Shown here piece after piece: positions 11,053 through 25,115 of a DNA stretch of 64,000 nt (positions are counted from its first letter, which is position 1; each line of letters begins with the position of its first letter). The DNA is taken from NCBI GenBank assembly GCA_014773175.1, contig VXCM01001453.1, positions 124,001-188,000 of the forward strand. The letters are read 5' to 3'. Under the pieces are notes generated by a model, which was given only the letters and a program-made list of their open reading frames with translations, was not told the DNA's origin and ran no database searches. The DNA is from Lucifuga dentata (lineage: Eukaryota > Chordata > Actinopteri > Ophidiiformes > Bythitidae). Made by a program: the position numbers and the translations under genes.

Positions 11053-13090
11053 GTTGCACTACTTCCAGTGCAGCTCATAGAAATTAGAGCTTTTATCCAA
11101 TCAGATTTTCCACCTGTGCTGTCTGNCTACTTCCAGTGCAGCTCATAGAAATTAGAGCTTTTATCCAATCAGATTTTCCACCTGTGCTGTCTGCGGGTGA
11201 AAAAATCTAGCCTGAGGCCTTCAGAATCTCCAGTGAATATCCTCTGCTATTCAAGCAAATGGGACAATGTTGTTGATTGTCATATATTTTAACCAATCAG
11301 ATTTCGAGTTTGCCATGTTGGGCATCTTTTACACGTCAGGGCCTTCTAGCTGGCCTTGGCCTATGTCATCAGAGTACAGCAGTATGCTACTTAGCTAAAC
11401 AGCCTGCCAGAAATTCATTAGAGGAAGAAGAGGACTAGGTTTACTTGAGCTAGCTAAGCTAGCTCAAGTAAACCTAGCTAGCATGTAAGGAGCATTCATG
11501 TTTATTTAAACTTTCTTTCTTGATGTTTAGATTTTTAGATATAGTGCTTTAGATTTTTTGTTTCGAGTTTTACTTAGCCCTGTTGTTTTTTACCGCACAA
11601 TGGCTGAAGGAGGAGAAGAAATGGATTAACTGACAACACTTTTTTTTCCCACATTTTGGAACTGAAATGCACAGATAATGTACAACCGTGTCGTTAAACT
11701 CTTTATAAAGACAGAAAGGAGGATGGAATTTATCTTCAGATGATGAGCAGCTTTTGTAAGTTTGATGGATTTTTATGTGGCTGAAATCTGTGGAGAAGCC
11801 TGTTGAATACTGATTGTGTTATTTGTGTTTTACGGCATTTTTGCTTACTTGNAATCTGTGGAGAAGCCTGTTGAATACTGATTGTGTTATTTGTGTTTTA
11901 CGGCATTTTTGCTTACTTGCTGGTTGTAGGAGTAAATGTGATGGTTGTTGCGAGTTTGTTCTTGTTTCTTTGGTAATGAAACTGATTTGGGTTATGCGAT
12001 GTTTATATGTGATGCAGCATCCTGTCGTAATGCGTAATAATTCTACATCCTATTCATATTTGTGCAGTTAGTGTGTTGTACCTGACATAGGTGTTGATCC
12101 TCGTGTTAAATCACTTTATTCCACTCGATAAAGGTTACTGTCACTGTGAATATGGAATGGTTATGTTGAATAACAGCAGCATATAGCCCTAGTGTCATGG
12201 TGAGCTTATTAGAAGGTGGTTTAATTGCGGGAGGATCGCATTGAAGGCCTAGGTGTAAAATGCACGGCCCGCCACTGCTTGACTTGTATTCATATGTACA
12301 CCAGGTGCCATAATGTAATTGCTACATCATGCAATAGCAGCTTTGTCCCAGATGGTGTCAGCTTAGTACTTTGTATTGAAACTTCTTCTCATCTCTGGAG
12401 AGAGGCTCCACAGCTGTGCGAGAAAATTATGTCTCTCCTGAGACGAATCCACTGCAGACAGTAGAGTGCGATATAAACAGATTAAAGCTCTAAAGGTTGA
12501 GATTCTATTACGTTTTTTGTAATTTGCTTCAGATCAAATAACACCATCAGAACTGTTCCTCTAACAATGAATAAGAGAATTCAATAACCACTTATAAACT
12601 GATAAATTGAGATTTTTAAATCCAACGAAGTGCGTTTTTTGGCAGTGCTGACATTAAAAGATACTCTAGAGAATAGAGAAATTCTTCTGGATCATTTACA
12701 GAATTAGAAATAAATACACCCTACATGAGCAAAATTCAAGTCAGTAATGTAACCTTGTAGTAATGCAATCTGAAACAAGTGGAATATTTGAATGAAAAGT
12801 CTGAGCTAATTGTAAAAACTAGCTGGTGTTATCTCGTTCACAGAATGGGAGTTTGTTATCGCGAGATTTGTGCTACTTACTGTAGGTGCGAAGGTTTGAG
12901 CCCAGGAAGATGATACCTTCAAAGACTGTCGAAAATTTCTTCGTGAAATACGTAATTACCATCCCAAAAAGTGAAAACACGTGATGTGAAATGTTATAAA
13001 TAATAAAAACATGCTAAAAGTAATGATTAGTGGACTGGAGGTTATGTAGAGATCTGCTGTGCCGTAAACCGAAATATCGCAACTGGGGAG
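9720..13090. other. Intergenic DNA between cystatin-like exons and sh3kbp1
   Basis: No gene was recognised. Contents noted: copies of the dispersed repeat at 10210-10560, a CT tract near 11020-11050, a perfect 43-base hairpin at 11435-11477, and two single-N overlap duplications at 11126 and 11852. No cystatin third exon was seen here. Confidence 0.5.
11435..11477. repeat. Perfect 43-base palindrome
   Basis: Two 21-base arms (CTAGGTTTACTTGAGCTAGC plus T, and its reverse complement) are separated by a single A. It could extrude a hairpin. It is not followed by a T run or a gene end, so a terminator role is not supported. Confidence 0.8.
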
Positions 13091-13099
13091 GTGAAATTT

Positions 13100-13409
13100 A
13101 CGAAGAGCACCTGAAGGCAGCAGCGAGAGAGCGAGCGAGAGAGAGAGAGAGAGAGATTTGTGCATCAGCGTTTTTCCGTTTTTCTGGCCGTTCGCTCTGC
13201 CTCCTCTCTGTCGTGTCAGTAAAAAGAGGAAGGAATATGGTTTCATCTGACGCTCCTCCCGTTTCAGCGGCGCTGTAACGGATCTCTGGGACGCGCAGGA
13301 GGCTGGGGCTCTGTCCGGCACTAACCCCTCCACCTGGAACAACCAAGATCCATACCTTCCCCATTACTGACCAGCCTGCAGGAGCATTACAGCGCACCGG
13401 GACACATAA
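13100..13409 (+). promoter_or_regulatory. sh3kbp1: sh3kbp1 5' UTR and CpG-rich start region
   Basis: GC content and CpG frequency rise above the AT-rich surroundings from about 13100 to 13430, ending at the start codon at 13410. No TATA box stands at a fitting distance, as is usual for CpG-type vertebrate promoters. The exact transcription start cannot be placed. Confidence 0.5.
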
Positions 13410-13876
13410 ATGGGTGAGACGCGGCACCTTTTGTTTTTTTTTTTTTTTTTTTTANTTTTTTTTTTTTTTTTTTTAAGAATACCCATAAATAGCCTCTAGC
13501 GGCTCTGCGCATCTGGCTGGGCAGAAATAAACGCCCGGTCCAGATGTACAGGGTTCAGCCTCTCTCTCTCTCTCTCTCTCTCATTCCTCCCTTCTCCTCC
13601 TCCTCCTCATCTCACCTCCTCCTGCATAGCTGCATGCTTGCAGGCCGGAGTTGACNCCTTCTCCTCCTCCTCCTCATCTCACCTCCTCCTGCATAGCTGC
13701 ATGCTTGCAGGCCGGAGTTGACGCTGTTTTTTTGCACATTCCAAATGCTTTATTTATGGTGGGAGCTGTGCGTGGGTGCGCGACCGGGTGCGATTAGAGC
13801 AAGAGAGCAGAGGGTCACATTGATGAATTACAGATGTTGACACGTTTACATTCACTCTGTGACTGTGTGCCCATTG

Positions 13877-13922
<46 letters not shown>

Positions 13923-16092
13923 TCCCTCTCTGACTCTCTCTAGTGTGTGTGTAAGGCCAGACTGTGGCATTCTTCTGTATCTGCCTCTCTCATCATCGCC
14001 ATCATGTCCCCCAGCAGGACACAATGCATGAAAATGATTACACCAGCTAGCCATTCTACTCATCCATTAACCAAAATAAACACGTCTGGTTGCAGTTTTT
14101 TTTTTTTTTTTTGATGTCACTGGGTTTCATATAAAGTAAGCAGTTTCTAATAAAGAATTGCAGGCATTATGTCTGACACTTTGCAAAATGGATGGTATAT
14201 GAAGATTAATCATTACTTGTATCACTTACACCCTCATTCCCTTTGGTCATATCTTCAGAGACATTTGGATCTCTGTTTGCTGCTTGTAAAAGAACTGATG
14301 CTCCATTTTTCTTGGTTAGCCTCAAGGGAAAAGCACAAACACGGTCACACAAGTGGTGTAGGTGTGTATTCTTCTATTTTACTGATCGTCAAGGGCATGT
14401 TAGTCAGAAATGTCAAAATGTCTTGGAAAGACTTCTTTTTTTATTAGACTGCCTTAAATAAATGAAATTAAATTGGAATTGGCAATGAAATAGAGAAAGT
14501 GAGGTCCTGTTTTTCTGAAGCAGGACAGATGAACTGGACCTTAAAGGACCACCCATTTTGCATGTTTGAGCCTAATATATTCAATTTTCATACATGTCAT
14601 TTCCCAAAGCATAAAATCGTATTTCACCTTTCCTGATATTTTGCAAAATCTCTTAATCTTTCAAAATCAAGTATTCAAGCGATACACCCACCTTAAAAAT
14701 CCATGTTTTGCCTGCTGATAGTTACGCAGCCTTATGAAGTCATGGTCGTTAAAATTTTTCCATTAACACAGGTATTCTTTTGGGACTATATTCCCTGGTG
14801 GAGACATACATTCATTCTGTGCTTTTTATTGCGCTGAAATGCTAAAATTAAGAAACTTCGAAAAAAACCTGAGTATAGGTGTTGTTCACAATGATGGATT
14901 ACCTATCCCAAGAACATTTCAAGTATCAACAAGTTGATTTTAATAGCAGAATGAACTGAAACCAGTGGTGGTCTGGAAGGTAGGAAAAACATTTTTAATT
15001 CACCGTTCCAGTAATATGCTATGGGAAATGATTGACAGTAACGTTACATGTATGAAAATTGAATATATCAGGCTCAAACTTGCAAAAGGGATGGTATGAT
15101 CCTTTAAAGGAAAAATCCTCCATCAGCCAGTTGGAACACACCATGAATTTATGGCCCTGTTTTGCTGTTTTGGTGTGTTGCCCCCCCCCNGAAGCATGGA
15201 GACACAACATTACACCTAATGGCTACTGTAATTCCACTTTATACATTGCAGTTATGAGAAAAGCGTCAGCAATCTAAAAAAAAAAAAAACTTGCACATCA
15301 TGTTTTTGTGCTTTTTGTGTCTCAGATTTAAAGAATGAGAGCTCAGTTTCTCTATTGACATTGGTCTGATAAGAATACAATGCCAAAAGTCAAACGCGAC
15401 GTGTGGTTTCACTTGGGACGTTACTGTAAGTCTCACTTTTCTCAAAACAGAAAAACTCTATTTTTCCCTTGCTGTGCTGTTACTATCACTTTTTCTGTTT
15501 CAATAATAAACACCCAGAACTGCATGCAAGTTAATGTCCTGTTCTCTTGGGGAAGACAAAAAGACATTCTAGGAAATGCAAGAAGTCACAAAGTGGAGAT
15601 GGAGGAGTAAACGCCAAACCGGCACAGAATACACTGAAAACCGGGAGCGATGATTGGAAATTAGATAGATTTTTTCTTTAATGTGGGGGAATTTGGCGAA
15701 TCCTGTGATCTGATCCACAGTGTAAGTGGGTGGGTTTGAATCTCAGTGGGCTCCAGGCCAGCGTGACTGTTTTACAGAGAGAAAAACACACAGCTGCTCT
15801 TGACATCGTCAGCAACACCACTGCAGCGTACCCACAGCTAAACACAGGTCCCAAGCAAAACGCTGCATTTCTGTGCGGTTTCTCCTTATCTAAACTGACT
15901 GCAGCTGTTTAGAAGATGATGAAGACAATCTCAGTTCCTGTGTGTTTGTGTGTACGTGTGTGTGTGTGTGCATGTGAGAGATTTGAGTGTGTTGAGGGGG
16001 AGTTTTGTTTTGTCTGCAGGGTTTGAAATATTCTATCTGCTTGTGTTCTCAAGGTCTGAGGGTCTGCCTTCTGTCAATTTTAGCTGTGCACG

Positions 16093-16144
<52 letters not shown>

Positions 16145-18319
16145 AGATACGTATGACCTCCTCCAGTGAGTGTTAAACCATGTGTGGCTTTAAAGGACCA
16201 TACTGGCTATTTTGCATGTTGGAGCCTAATATATCCAATTTTCATACACGTTACATTACTGGCAATCATTTCTCAAAGGATAAAACCATATTTTAGCTTT
16301 CCTGATATTTTGCAAAATCTCTTAATCTTTCAAAATCAAATATTCAACCTTAAATTCCACCTTCCAATATTCCACCTTAAAAATCGATCTTTCTCCTGCT
16401 AATAGTTACGCAGCCTTATGAAGTCATGGTCCTTTAAATTTTTCGATAAACGCAGGTCTTCTTTTGGGACTATATTCCCCGGTGGAGACATACATTATTC
16501 CGCGCTTTTTATTGCGCTTAAATGCCAAAATTACGTAACTTCTAAAAAACTCTGAATACACGTCTTGCTCGTGATGATGGATTACCTATTCCAAGAATGC
16601 TTCAAGTATCAACAAGTTGATTTTAATAGTGTACCAGAATGAATAAAACCAGTGGCGGTCTGGAAGGTTTTAATCCAGTAGTATGCTTTGGGAAATGATT
16701 GTCAGTAACGTGTATGAAAATTGAATATATTAGGCTCAAACATGCAAAATGGACGGTATGATCCTTTACTACTTGTTTATGCACAGTGTTGTTCCAGTCA
16801 ATTTCATTAAAACACATAGTTCATATAATGGAACATAATGTTGAACTTAAGTCTGATGTTGCTAAAGCGACTCGTCATATCTAAGAAAAACCTGTCAGTC
16901 ATTAAATATTAAAGTGGACATATTGTAGAAATGTTCATGTTCTTATTTTCATTTAGCGGTAATGCTTTAGTAAAAAAAAAAAAAAAAAAANCCCACATTG
17001 ATGCACTACTACTGCAGCACCGTTTTGCACACTGAGTGAAAACAGCCTATTTTACTGTCTCTTCAAGCCCCTCCCACCCCCCAAAAAAATGCTTATGTTC
17101 TCATTGCAGCCTAGATGTGAGGAATGCTGACTGACTTGCCAGCCTTTTACTTTGCGAGTGTGTCTAATAAAGCATGTTACATGTTGACATCATCATGTTA
17201 TAGAGATGAAGACTAATCACAAACAGAACTTTCAGGGCATTTGAGCATGTATGGGTTTGGCCAACAGGATGCATTTCTGTAGGTGTCAAGTTTTGCAACT
17301 TTGCTAATATTCAACACTGTAATACACAATAAAAATGCAGGAATAATAATCATATGTCCCCCGTAACATGGAACTAAAGTGAAAAGACTAGTTTTTGTAT
17401 TCACGTAACATGCATCTGTCACGGCACACACACTTCACAGACAGTGGCTTTGTGAAATCCAGTGTGTGATTGCAGTGCCCAGATTCCAGCCTGGTCACAT
17501 GGTTTCAGATCAGACAGAGCTGCCCTCAAATTCCACGTGGCTTTTAACTTTCTGTCACTTTTAAACTTCTTCTTCACCTTCCAGAAGCTTTCTTTCTTAT
17601 CCCTCAGCTGCCTGACACATGGATTAGCTGCATCAGCCTTTTCTGCTACTCAGATGAGGTTTGCAAGATAACCACCGCAACTTATTAATGTACATACATC
17701 TCTTTATTGAAGGAGCTTTGAAGTTTGAGCTATACCGCTTCCCCTATCTGGTGCTGCTCAGCCAGATAAAATGAAGTCAAACAACAAAACTGAGACCAAA
17801 TAAAGGACTAATGGAATTTGTGCCACATCACCGTCTCATCTCCAGATATGTAAGCCCCAAATCACATCCTCCCCATCTCAACACGAGGCCGACGTGGACT
17901 CCAGCTGTCAGCTTGTCTGTTTAATATTGATGACTTGCGGAAGTTTGACTCTCCGTCCTTCCTGGTGGTGTAAACTATCAGCTCTGACCCTGAACTTTAA
18001 GAGAACTACTTTCACAAGAGGAGGAGGAATTTGACTATTGTGGTATTAGATTCTGGTCAGCGCCTTCATACCATGTGTATGTGAGAGATTGTTTTAGGGA
18101 AGGAGGTACTGCATCTGAGTCATAGCTAGCCCCTTTACACCATTGTTCCCATGGTTACCACCCCCTCCCCTGAGCCTCCCACACAGTTTAGACAAGGATC
18201 TGGACTTGGCCTGTGTGTGTGTATGTGGGCTTGCATAGGGTTAGAGTTAAGAAAGCTGTGTGATATGACACATTCAGTACATTTTTACAAGTCTTAGCAG
18301 CTGCAAAAGCTGTCACAAG

Positions 18320-18355
<36 letters not shown>

Positions 18356-18545
18356 ATGGTCTCTCACACTCTTCCTCCTTTCTTTTACTCTGTTTCTTTA
18401 CTTCTGATGTTTTTCCAAATGTATAAGAAAATGAAAGAGTCATCAGAATAAAAATAGCTTTATCTGTGCAGCACTACAGGAGATTTAAATGCATTTATTT
18501 TGATGAACAGCTGCAGTGTTACTGCATTTTTGTTGCAGATTTCTG

Positions 18546-18581
<36 letters not shown>

Positions 18582-18718
18582 ATATATGTCTCTATATATT
18601 TCTTTTTATCTGCGTGTGTGTTCTTTAAATTTAAAAAATCAGAATTATCAAGATCAAAATCATGAGTCAATATCAGAGACAATTTCACATCTCTGCAATA
18701 TTTCAACTTTTGTTGCAG

Positions 18719-18756
<38 letters not shown>

Positions 18757-18900
18757 ATACATTTCTCTTCATCTGCGTGTGTTCTTTCAATTCCAATTTT
18801 TAATCAGTAAATTTTAAAAAATCAGCAGAATTATCAAGACCATGAGAGTCAATATCAGAGACAATTCCACATAGCTGCAATATTTGAACTTTTATTGCAG

Positions 18901-18938
<38 letters not shown>

Positions 18939-19082
18939 ATACATTTCTCTTCATCTGCGTGTGTTCTTTCAATTCCAATTTTTAATCAGTAAATTTTAAA
19001 AAATCAGCAGAATTATCAAGACCATGAGAGTCAATATCAGAGACAATTCCACATAGCTGCAATATTTGAACTTTTATTGCAG

Positions 19083-19126
<44 letters not shown>

Positions 19127-20878
19127 NCTCTCTCAGTCGAGGCCGTGGTGGAGTTTGACTATGAGGCTCAGCAGGACGATGAGTTGAGCCTGATGGTGGG
19201 TGATATCATCGTGAACATACGCCGGGACGAAGGAGGATGGTGGGAGGGCGAGCTGGGCGGACGCAGGGGGTTGTTCCCAGATAACTTTGTCAGGGTGAGC
19301 ACTCAAAATCACCCCTTTGCCTTCTCTCTTTCTTTCTCTCTTTCATCNATAACTTTGTCAGGGTGAGCACTCAAAATCACCCCTTTGCCTTCTCTCTTTC
19401 TTTCTCTCTTTCATCCTCGTCCTTAATATTCATATCTCACACACCTCATAAATCCACAAGAGTCCCTCAAACAGCAGCAAAGTAAACCTGCAGTAGCTAG
19501 GTTTTGTTAGGGAAGCTCATTCAGAGGTGAGACCTTGACATCTTTTTATAAGATGAGAGCATTTTTACTCATCCTCGTTTTTAGAAGTACCTAGTTTATA
19601 ATTATCCCCTGGGTTTAGGGATAAAATTAGACAGATTAGAGTTAGAGTTAAGGTGTAAATTAAGGTTTGTTTGGGGATTCTGTGTAAAGATCAAGACTAG
19701 ATAGCCAGAGGCAAACTAGCCACAACAGATTGACCCTGATCATAAACACTGATAATACTCCTTACTTTATTCACAAAAAGCTATCATAAAGAGCAAAAAA
19801 ACACTCACTTTCTTTATGTGTGTGCTCATTTGGTCAAAGATAAAGTGTGTGGTAGGCTTTAAATTTCAGCATCTCATGACGAGTCCATCTTTCCCTCCCT
19901 CCTCCACCCTTTCACCCAAACAACTGACTAACAGTTGGCGCCTTCAAGTGCTTCTAGGAAAAAAAAAGTTGAGAAACACAAACAGTAGGTAATAAGAAAT
20001 AGGGGTGAGGGATTGATTTGTTCTTCGCCAAGAAAGAAAGATGTAATTCAGAGGCATTGCAGGTTTTTCGTTTTTACATCATCTCAGTCCAACTTGGCAC
20101 GCGTCTCACCAACAGTGCTGGAGGGATTTCATAGAATTCCTTTTCTTCGCTGGCCAAAAAATTTCTCCTCAGCAGATAAGACGTCATCATCATCATCATC
20201 ATCATCAGGTTCCAGCTAAAGCTTTTTTCATTAGGGAAGAGGTGAAAGTCTGATAGGGGCAAATCAGGTGATTAGGGTGGGTGTTGAACTAGTTCAAAGG
20301 CAATCATGGCTAACAGCCAGGAGGTACATACAGTAATCATTGCATGTTGGTTAGTTTGTGCATCGTGTGCAACTCATAGATCCTTTTTCTATCCCTAGGA
20401 AGTCTGAGTTCTAATCATTGAGCTCAAATAAATGCAGATTTGCAAAAGCATCAAAGAAATCATATAACTTCCATAAAAATATTACATGTGAGGTGGATTG
20501 AGTGTCTGGATCAGAGTTTCCGAGCCTGGTTTTTATTTTGTTTTTTTTTTTTTTTAAATCCCAGTCTGCTGGTGGGTCAAAGTAGCTTAGCAAACAAAAG
20601 GATAAAGGACTGGGAATGAGCATGGCCAGTTGCAACATCTCACAAGTACAATATGAAAAACATGTTACATGTGTGTGTAGTCAGAAGGGGGAAGTGTTCA
20701 CTTCCTTTGTGGTGCAACGAGGGGAAGTAGAAAAGTGACCCAAGCAGCGTTTGGACAGTGCGAGTAAAATCTAATCGTTTTCAGTTGGTAAAACTATGCA
20801 GCCGGTTTTATGTTGCCATTCTCATTCACTGTCACAGAGCCAGACAATGGTGAAGGCTCACTGAAGGTATTTGCATGA

Positions 20879-20941
<63 letters not shown>

Positions 20942-21050
20942 ACAGAGGGAGGCTGTGAGTAATGCAGTAACACCAGACTGGCTGTCACAAGACTGCAGTT
21001 ATGGGAATCAGCAGCATTAACACTGATAATACTGGTGAATCACTGAGTTG

Positions 21051-21103
<53 letters not shown>

Positions 21104-24100
21104 TGTGCATGTGTATGTGTGTGGGAGGTGGAGATGAGGACAGACAGGTTGAACAGTGACAGGAAGTGGTAGCATGTGAGCAGCTAAATCTAGCGACAGT
21201 TGCAGCAAAAAAAAGTTACACATTGACAAAATTTATATGAGCTCATGAAAGACTGTGTTATACTAGATTCTATAACAAATCAGAGTTTATAAGAACACAG
21301 AAACATGTGTGTGGTTGTCTGTCAGATACACTACACGCCAGGAATTTGAGGCCACCCCCAGATTTAAAAAAAAAAAAATCATCAATACACTGTTTGTTTT
21401 ATTGCACAGGAAATGAAAAAAAAACATAAAATAAATTTAGGTAATTAGTTTTCAAGAAGAATTAGTCACATCAAAGTACTTTGAAGTCATTTCAGGCTCA
21501 GACTTTGGTTTGGTCAAAGTAACCCCCTCTGGCCAATCAGAATTCTAAAACTTTTTGCTTCTCTTTGAATGGATGTAATTTTGCCATCATTTTGATGAAT
21601 GTTTTGGATCGTTGTCCTGTTGAAGAATTAAATTTTGACCAATAATTCATAAACCGGATCAAATTGTGTGTCTTTGAAGGATGGAATGTAATTAATTCTC
21701 TTTCTTCATAATTCCTTTAACTTGGACCAAAGTCGCCAGATTCCAGATCTCTCTCCCCAAACCCAGCAGCAGAGCAGACTGTGTAGCATGTTAATCCAAA
21801 ATGATGTGGGAGAAGGCAGACAGCAGCTGTTGAATAGAATGTTAAAACACATCAGCAGGAAGTTGGAACACAACTGGAGTGCTGCACTAATACAGACTGA
21901 TGCCGTCATTAAAAATCATTTCTGTAGCCAGAGTGGCTACATAATGTGCTCTTATTGACAAATTCTTCTTGAAAACTCATTAGTTACATTTATTTTATAT
22001 ATTTTTGTCATTTCCTGTGCAATAAATTGTAAAACAAACAGTATANTACATTTATTTTATATATTTTTGTCATTTCCTGTGCAATAAATTGTAAAACAAA
22101 CAGTATATTGGTAATTTTTTTAAATCTGGGGCTGACCTCAAACTTCTGGCCTGTAGTGTATGTAATTTAAATATTAATGTCTTTGAAATCCTGTTCGATC
22201 AGCGCCATCGTGTTTTCTAACGTGATAACACGCGGCGGCTCATCGAGGCTTTCACACCACATCAGACCTTAATGCTATTCAACGCTATAAATGCTGACAG
22301 GAGCTCAAAAAGTAGCTACAAATCATCATGAAATGCTAAAATGTTTATGAATGTGTATCTTAAGTGCCAACAGCCTCATATTCACAGCTTAATGATGGAG
22401 GATGCTGTCTATGGGAAAAACTGTAATCATCTGATTCAATTGGATAAGATGAAAATCGGCATTAGATTCACTGATTTGATGGTAAACGCATCGCATGTAA
22501 ACATATTGACATTATTTTTCATAGTTAGAAAAACAATTACATTTGCTGATATGTTTCCTGGTGTGTGTGGAAGTGGCTGAGAAGCAGCAGAAAAACATGT
22601 TGAAAATGACTTTTCAGTTTGATTTGTCAGTAGCTGCTATTGTTCTGCATTATCTGAGCCCAGGAATGAGAAAGGGTCAGAGGTCAGCCAATACGGGTCT
22701 CAGAAAGCATTTCTGCTGTGTAAACTCCATACTTGCCATCACAGCTCGTGCACGTGACGCAGACAAACACACATACGCACTTTTGCACACATAACACAGC
22801 ATATTGTACACTATGCAGGTGTTTCCTGTTCAGATATAATGAATCACATTGTCTTCCTCTGCGCATTTCTGCTGGATTTCCTTTAACCCTGCGTTACCTC
22901 AGAGGTGCAGTGCGAGTCCAACTAGCAACAAAGGTTCCGAGTACAGTTTGTGTTTTAACTTGCAAAGCCGCACGATCACTAGTATCCCATTACAAACTAT
23001 ATTAATTACTTAAAACAAGCAGCCTTAATAGGAAACAGATGCATTTTAGATTCCCCCCTGAAGATTTTATATGTTTTGTTTGCTTTTCGTCAAGCATAAA
23101 GCTTAATGGCTGGTAAACATCGTCTCCACTCATAAAGAAGGGCATTAACGCTGGTAGGCCAGCTAATGGCTGCTTTGGGTTTTGCGTGGGTTGGCCTGTG
23201 CTGTGCAGCCTCAAGTTAAAAGCGTTTTTCTCCGTGTGTCTCTGTGGGTCTGTGAGTTTGAGTTTCTGAATGAATATGCATGTGTGTGTGTGTGTGTGTG
23301 TGTGTGTCTTTATTTCTTTTTGCATACGCTAAGGCATGCACAAAGCGTTACACCCAGTTCAGTCTGACTGCAGAATCAGTCCATTTTCCTGCTTCTGCAT
23401 TGAAACAACATTAACCTACTTTGCAAATGTCAGCATGATGCAGAAGTAGAACAAAATATGACTGATTTGATTTCAGTGCCCATAAATCTTGTAATGCAAT
23501 GTTAATAAATCACATACAGGCTCCTTTTTTACCATCTTTGAGGCCTTATGTGAGAGGAAACTTGTTAAAGAGCTCACGTGTTGGTGTTTAGAGGGTGGTT
23601 TGTTCTGTTCAGAAGTTTTTAATCTGTAGTTTCTCAGGGGAAATGATGAACACCCATCACCAGAATTTAATTAGGGGCATCTTGCGGCCTTTTATCTAGC
23701 AGGGACGCAAATCTCATTATGCTGCAGACTAAATATGTGGTCCAGGCTGATTTGACGGGTACATCTTCAAAAAAAATCATAACTAATTCAGCTTTCTATC
23801 TCAGCCTCTGATTAGCCTCTCTTGGTTTTCAGTTGTTGTCTAGGAAATGTCTCTTCTTGCTGGTATTTTTGGATCATGGCGGCTCATCGAGGCTTTCATG
23901 CCACACCAGACCTTAATGCAGAGGAAGTGTGTACGGGTTAGATTCTGAGTCAGTATCGCCAAGCTTCACTGAGCTGTTTGCTACAGGACAGCACTTATGA
24001 AGCAGCGTCATGAAGAATGTGGTGCAGAGATGTGAACTGTCAAGTGTAGTCTTCTCGTGTGTGTGTGTGCGTGTATTTGTTGGTATAGTATCTCCACATC

Positions 24101-24270
24101 TCACTGCTTGTTCTGTCAGGCTACATGTTCGTCTGCTTATCTCTCTCTCTGTTTTTCTTGATCAGTTTCGTGTGGCGTCTCTGTGTCTTGTGATCCTGCA
24201 TGCACAAAAGTCATGAGGACAGAGAGTTAGCAGAGGTAGTGAGGAAGGCAACAGTAGAGGAGGAGGAGCA

Positions 24271-24321
<51 letters not shown>

Positions 24322-25061
24322 TTTGTGCAAGCTTTGTCAGCTCTTGCCGGTCGTCTCTCGGTCGATCAGGTCACTTAGGTTACTGATATCTAATACACTG
24401 CAACATCTGCAGCACAGGGCGGGGCTCAGTGGCTGATACACAATGCTATCCTTCTCGTTCTTCGTCCTTTTTCTGTTTCATCCTCCCTTTCTCTTCCTCC
24501 TCATTCTCCCTCTCTCTCCCTGTAGGAGATAAAGAAGGATGGGAAGAGGGATGGAGGACAGACAAGCACAATCAAATCCGACCTCTCCAACGGCAGAGCC
24601 AGCCCTGTGACTGATGCCAGCGTACGACCAGGCAGGAAAGGTANCCGACCTCTCCAACGGCAGAGCCAGCCCTGTGACTGATGCCAGCGTACGACCAGGC
24701 AGGAAAGGTAATCAGCACACACACACACACACACACACACTATGCATATCCATATACAGTATATGGTTGTACTTTGAAATTTGAGCTGATGAGGAGAGAC
24801 ACCTGCTGGACAAAGGAGGAATAACAGGTCTACGCCTCATTAATACCATAACTGGTGTGTCAAAGAAAGAGAACTGACTGATGAAGACAGAAATGTAAGG
24901 TCATCTCAGGCATTTGGTGTTAGTAAATGGTTGAATAATTGAGGTCAAAGGTCAACATGTAAACCAATGTCAGGTCATGGGGCTTTGAGGAAGTCATTGA
25001 ACAGTGGGAAGTAACAGATTATGGGCAGATTCATCAGCAAATTAATATGATTCTACATGTA

Positions 25062-25115
<54 letters not shown>

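Noticed and set aside
13098..13427. Antisense protein over the sh3kbp1 start region
   Set aside because: It follows from GC-rich and GA-repeat sequence, shows no domain, and overlaps the CpG-rich promoter and 5' UTR.
24645..24707. A tandem duplicated exon in sh3kbp1
   Set aside because: The copy is exact, ~66 bases, and begins after a single N; the same pattern recurs at introns and intergenic sites, so it is an assembly overlap.
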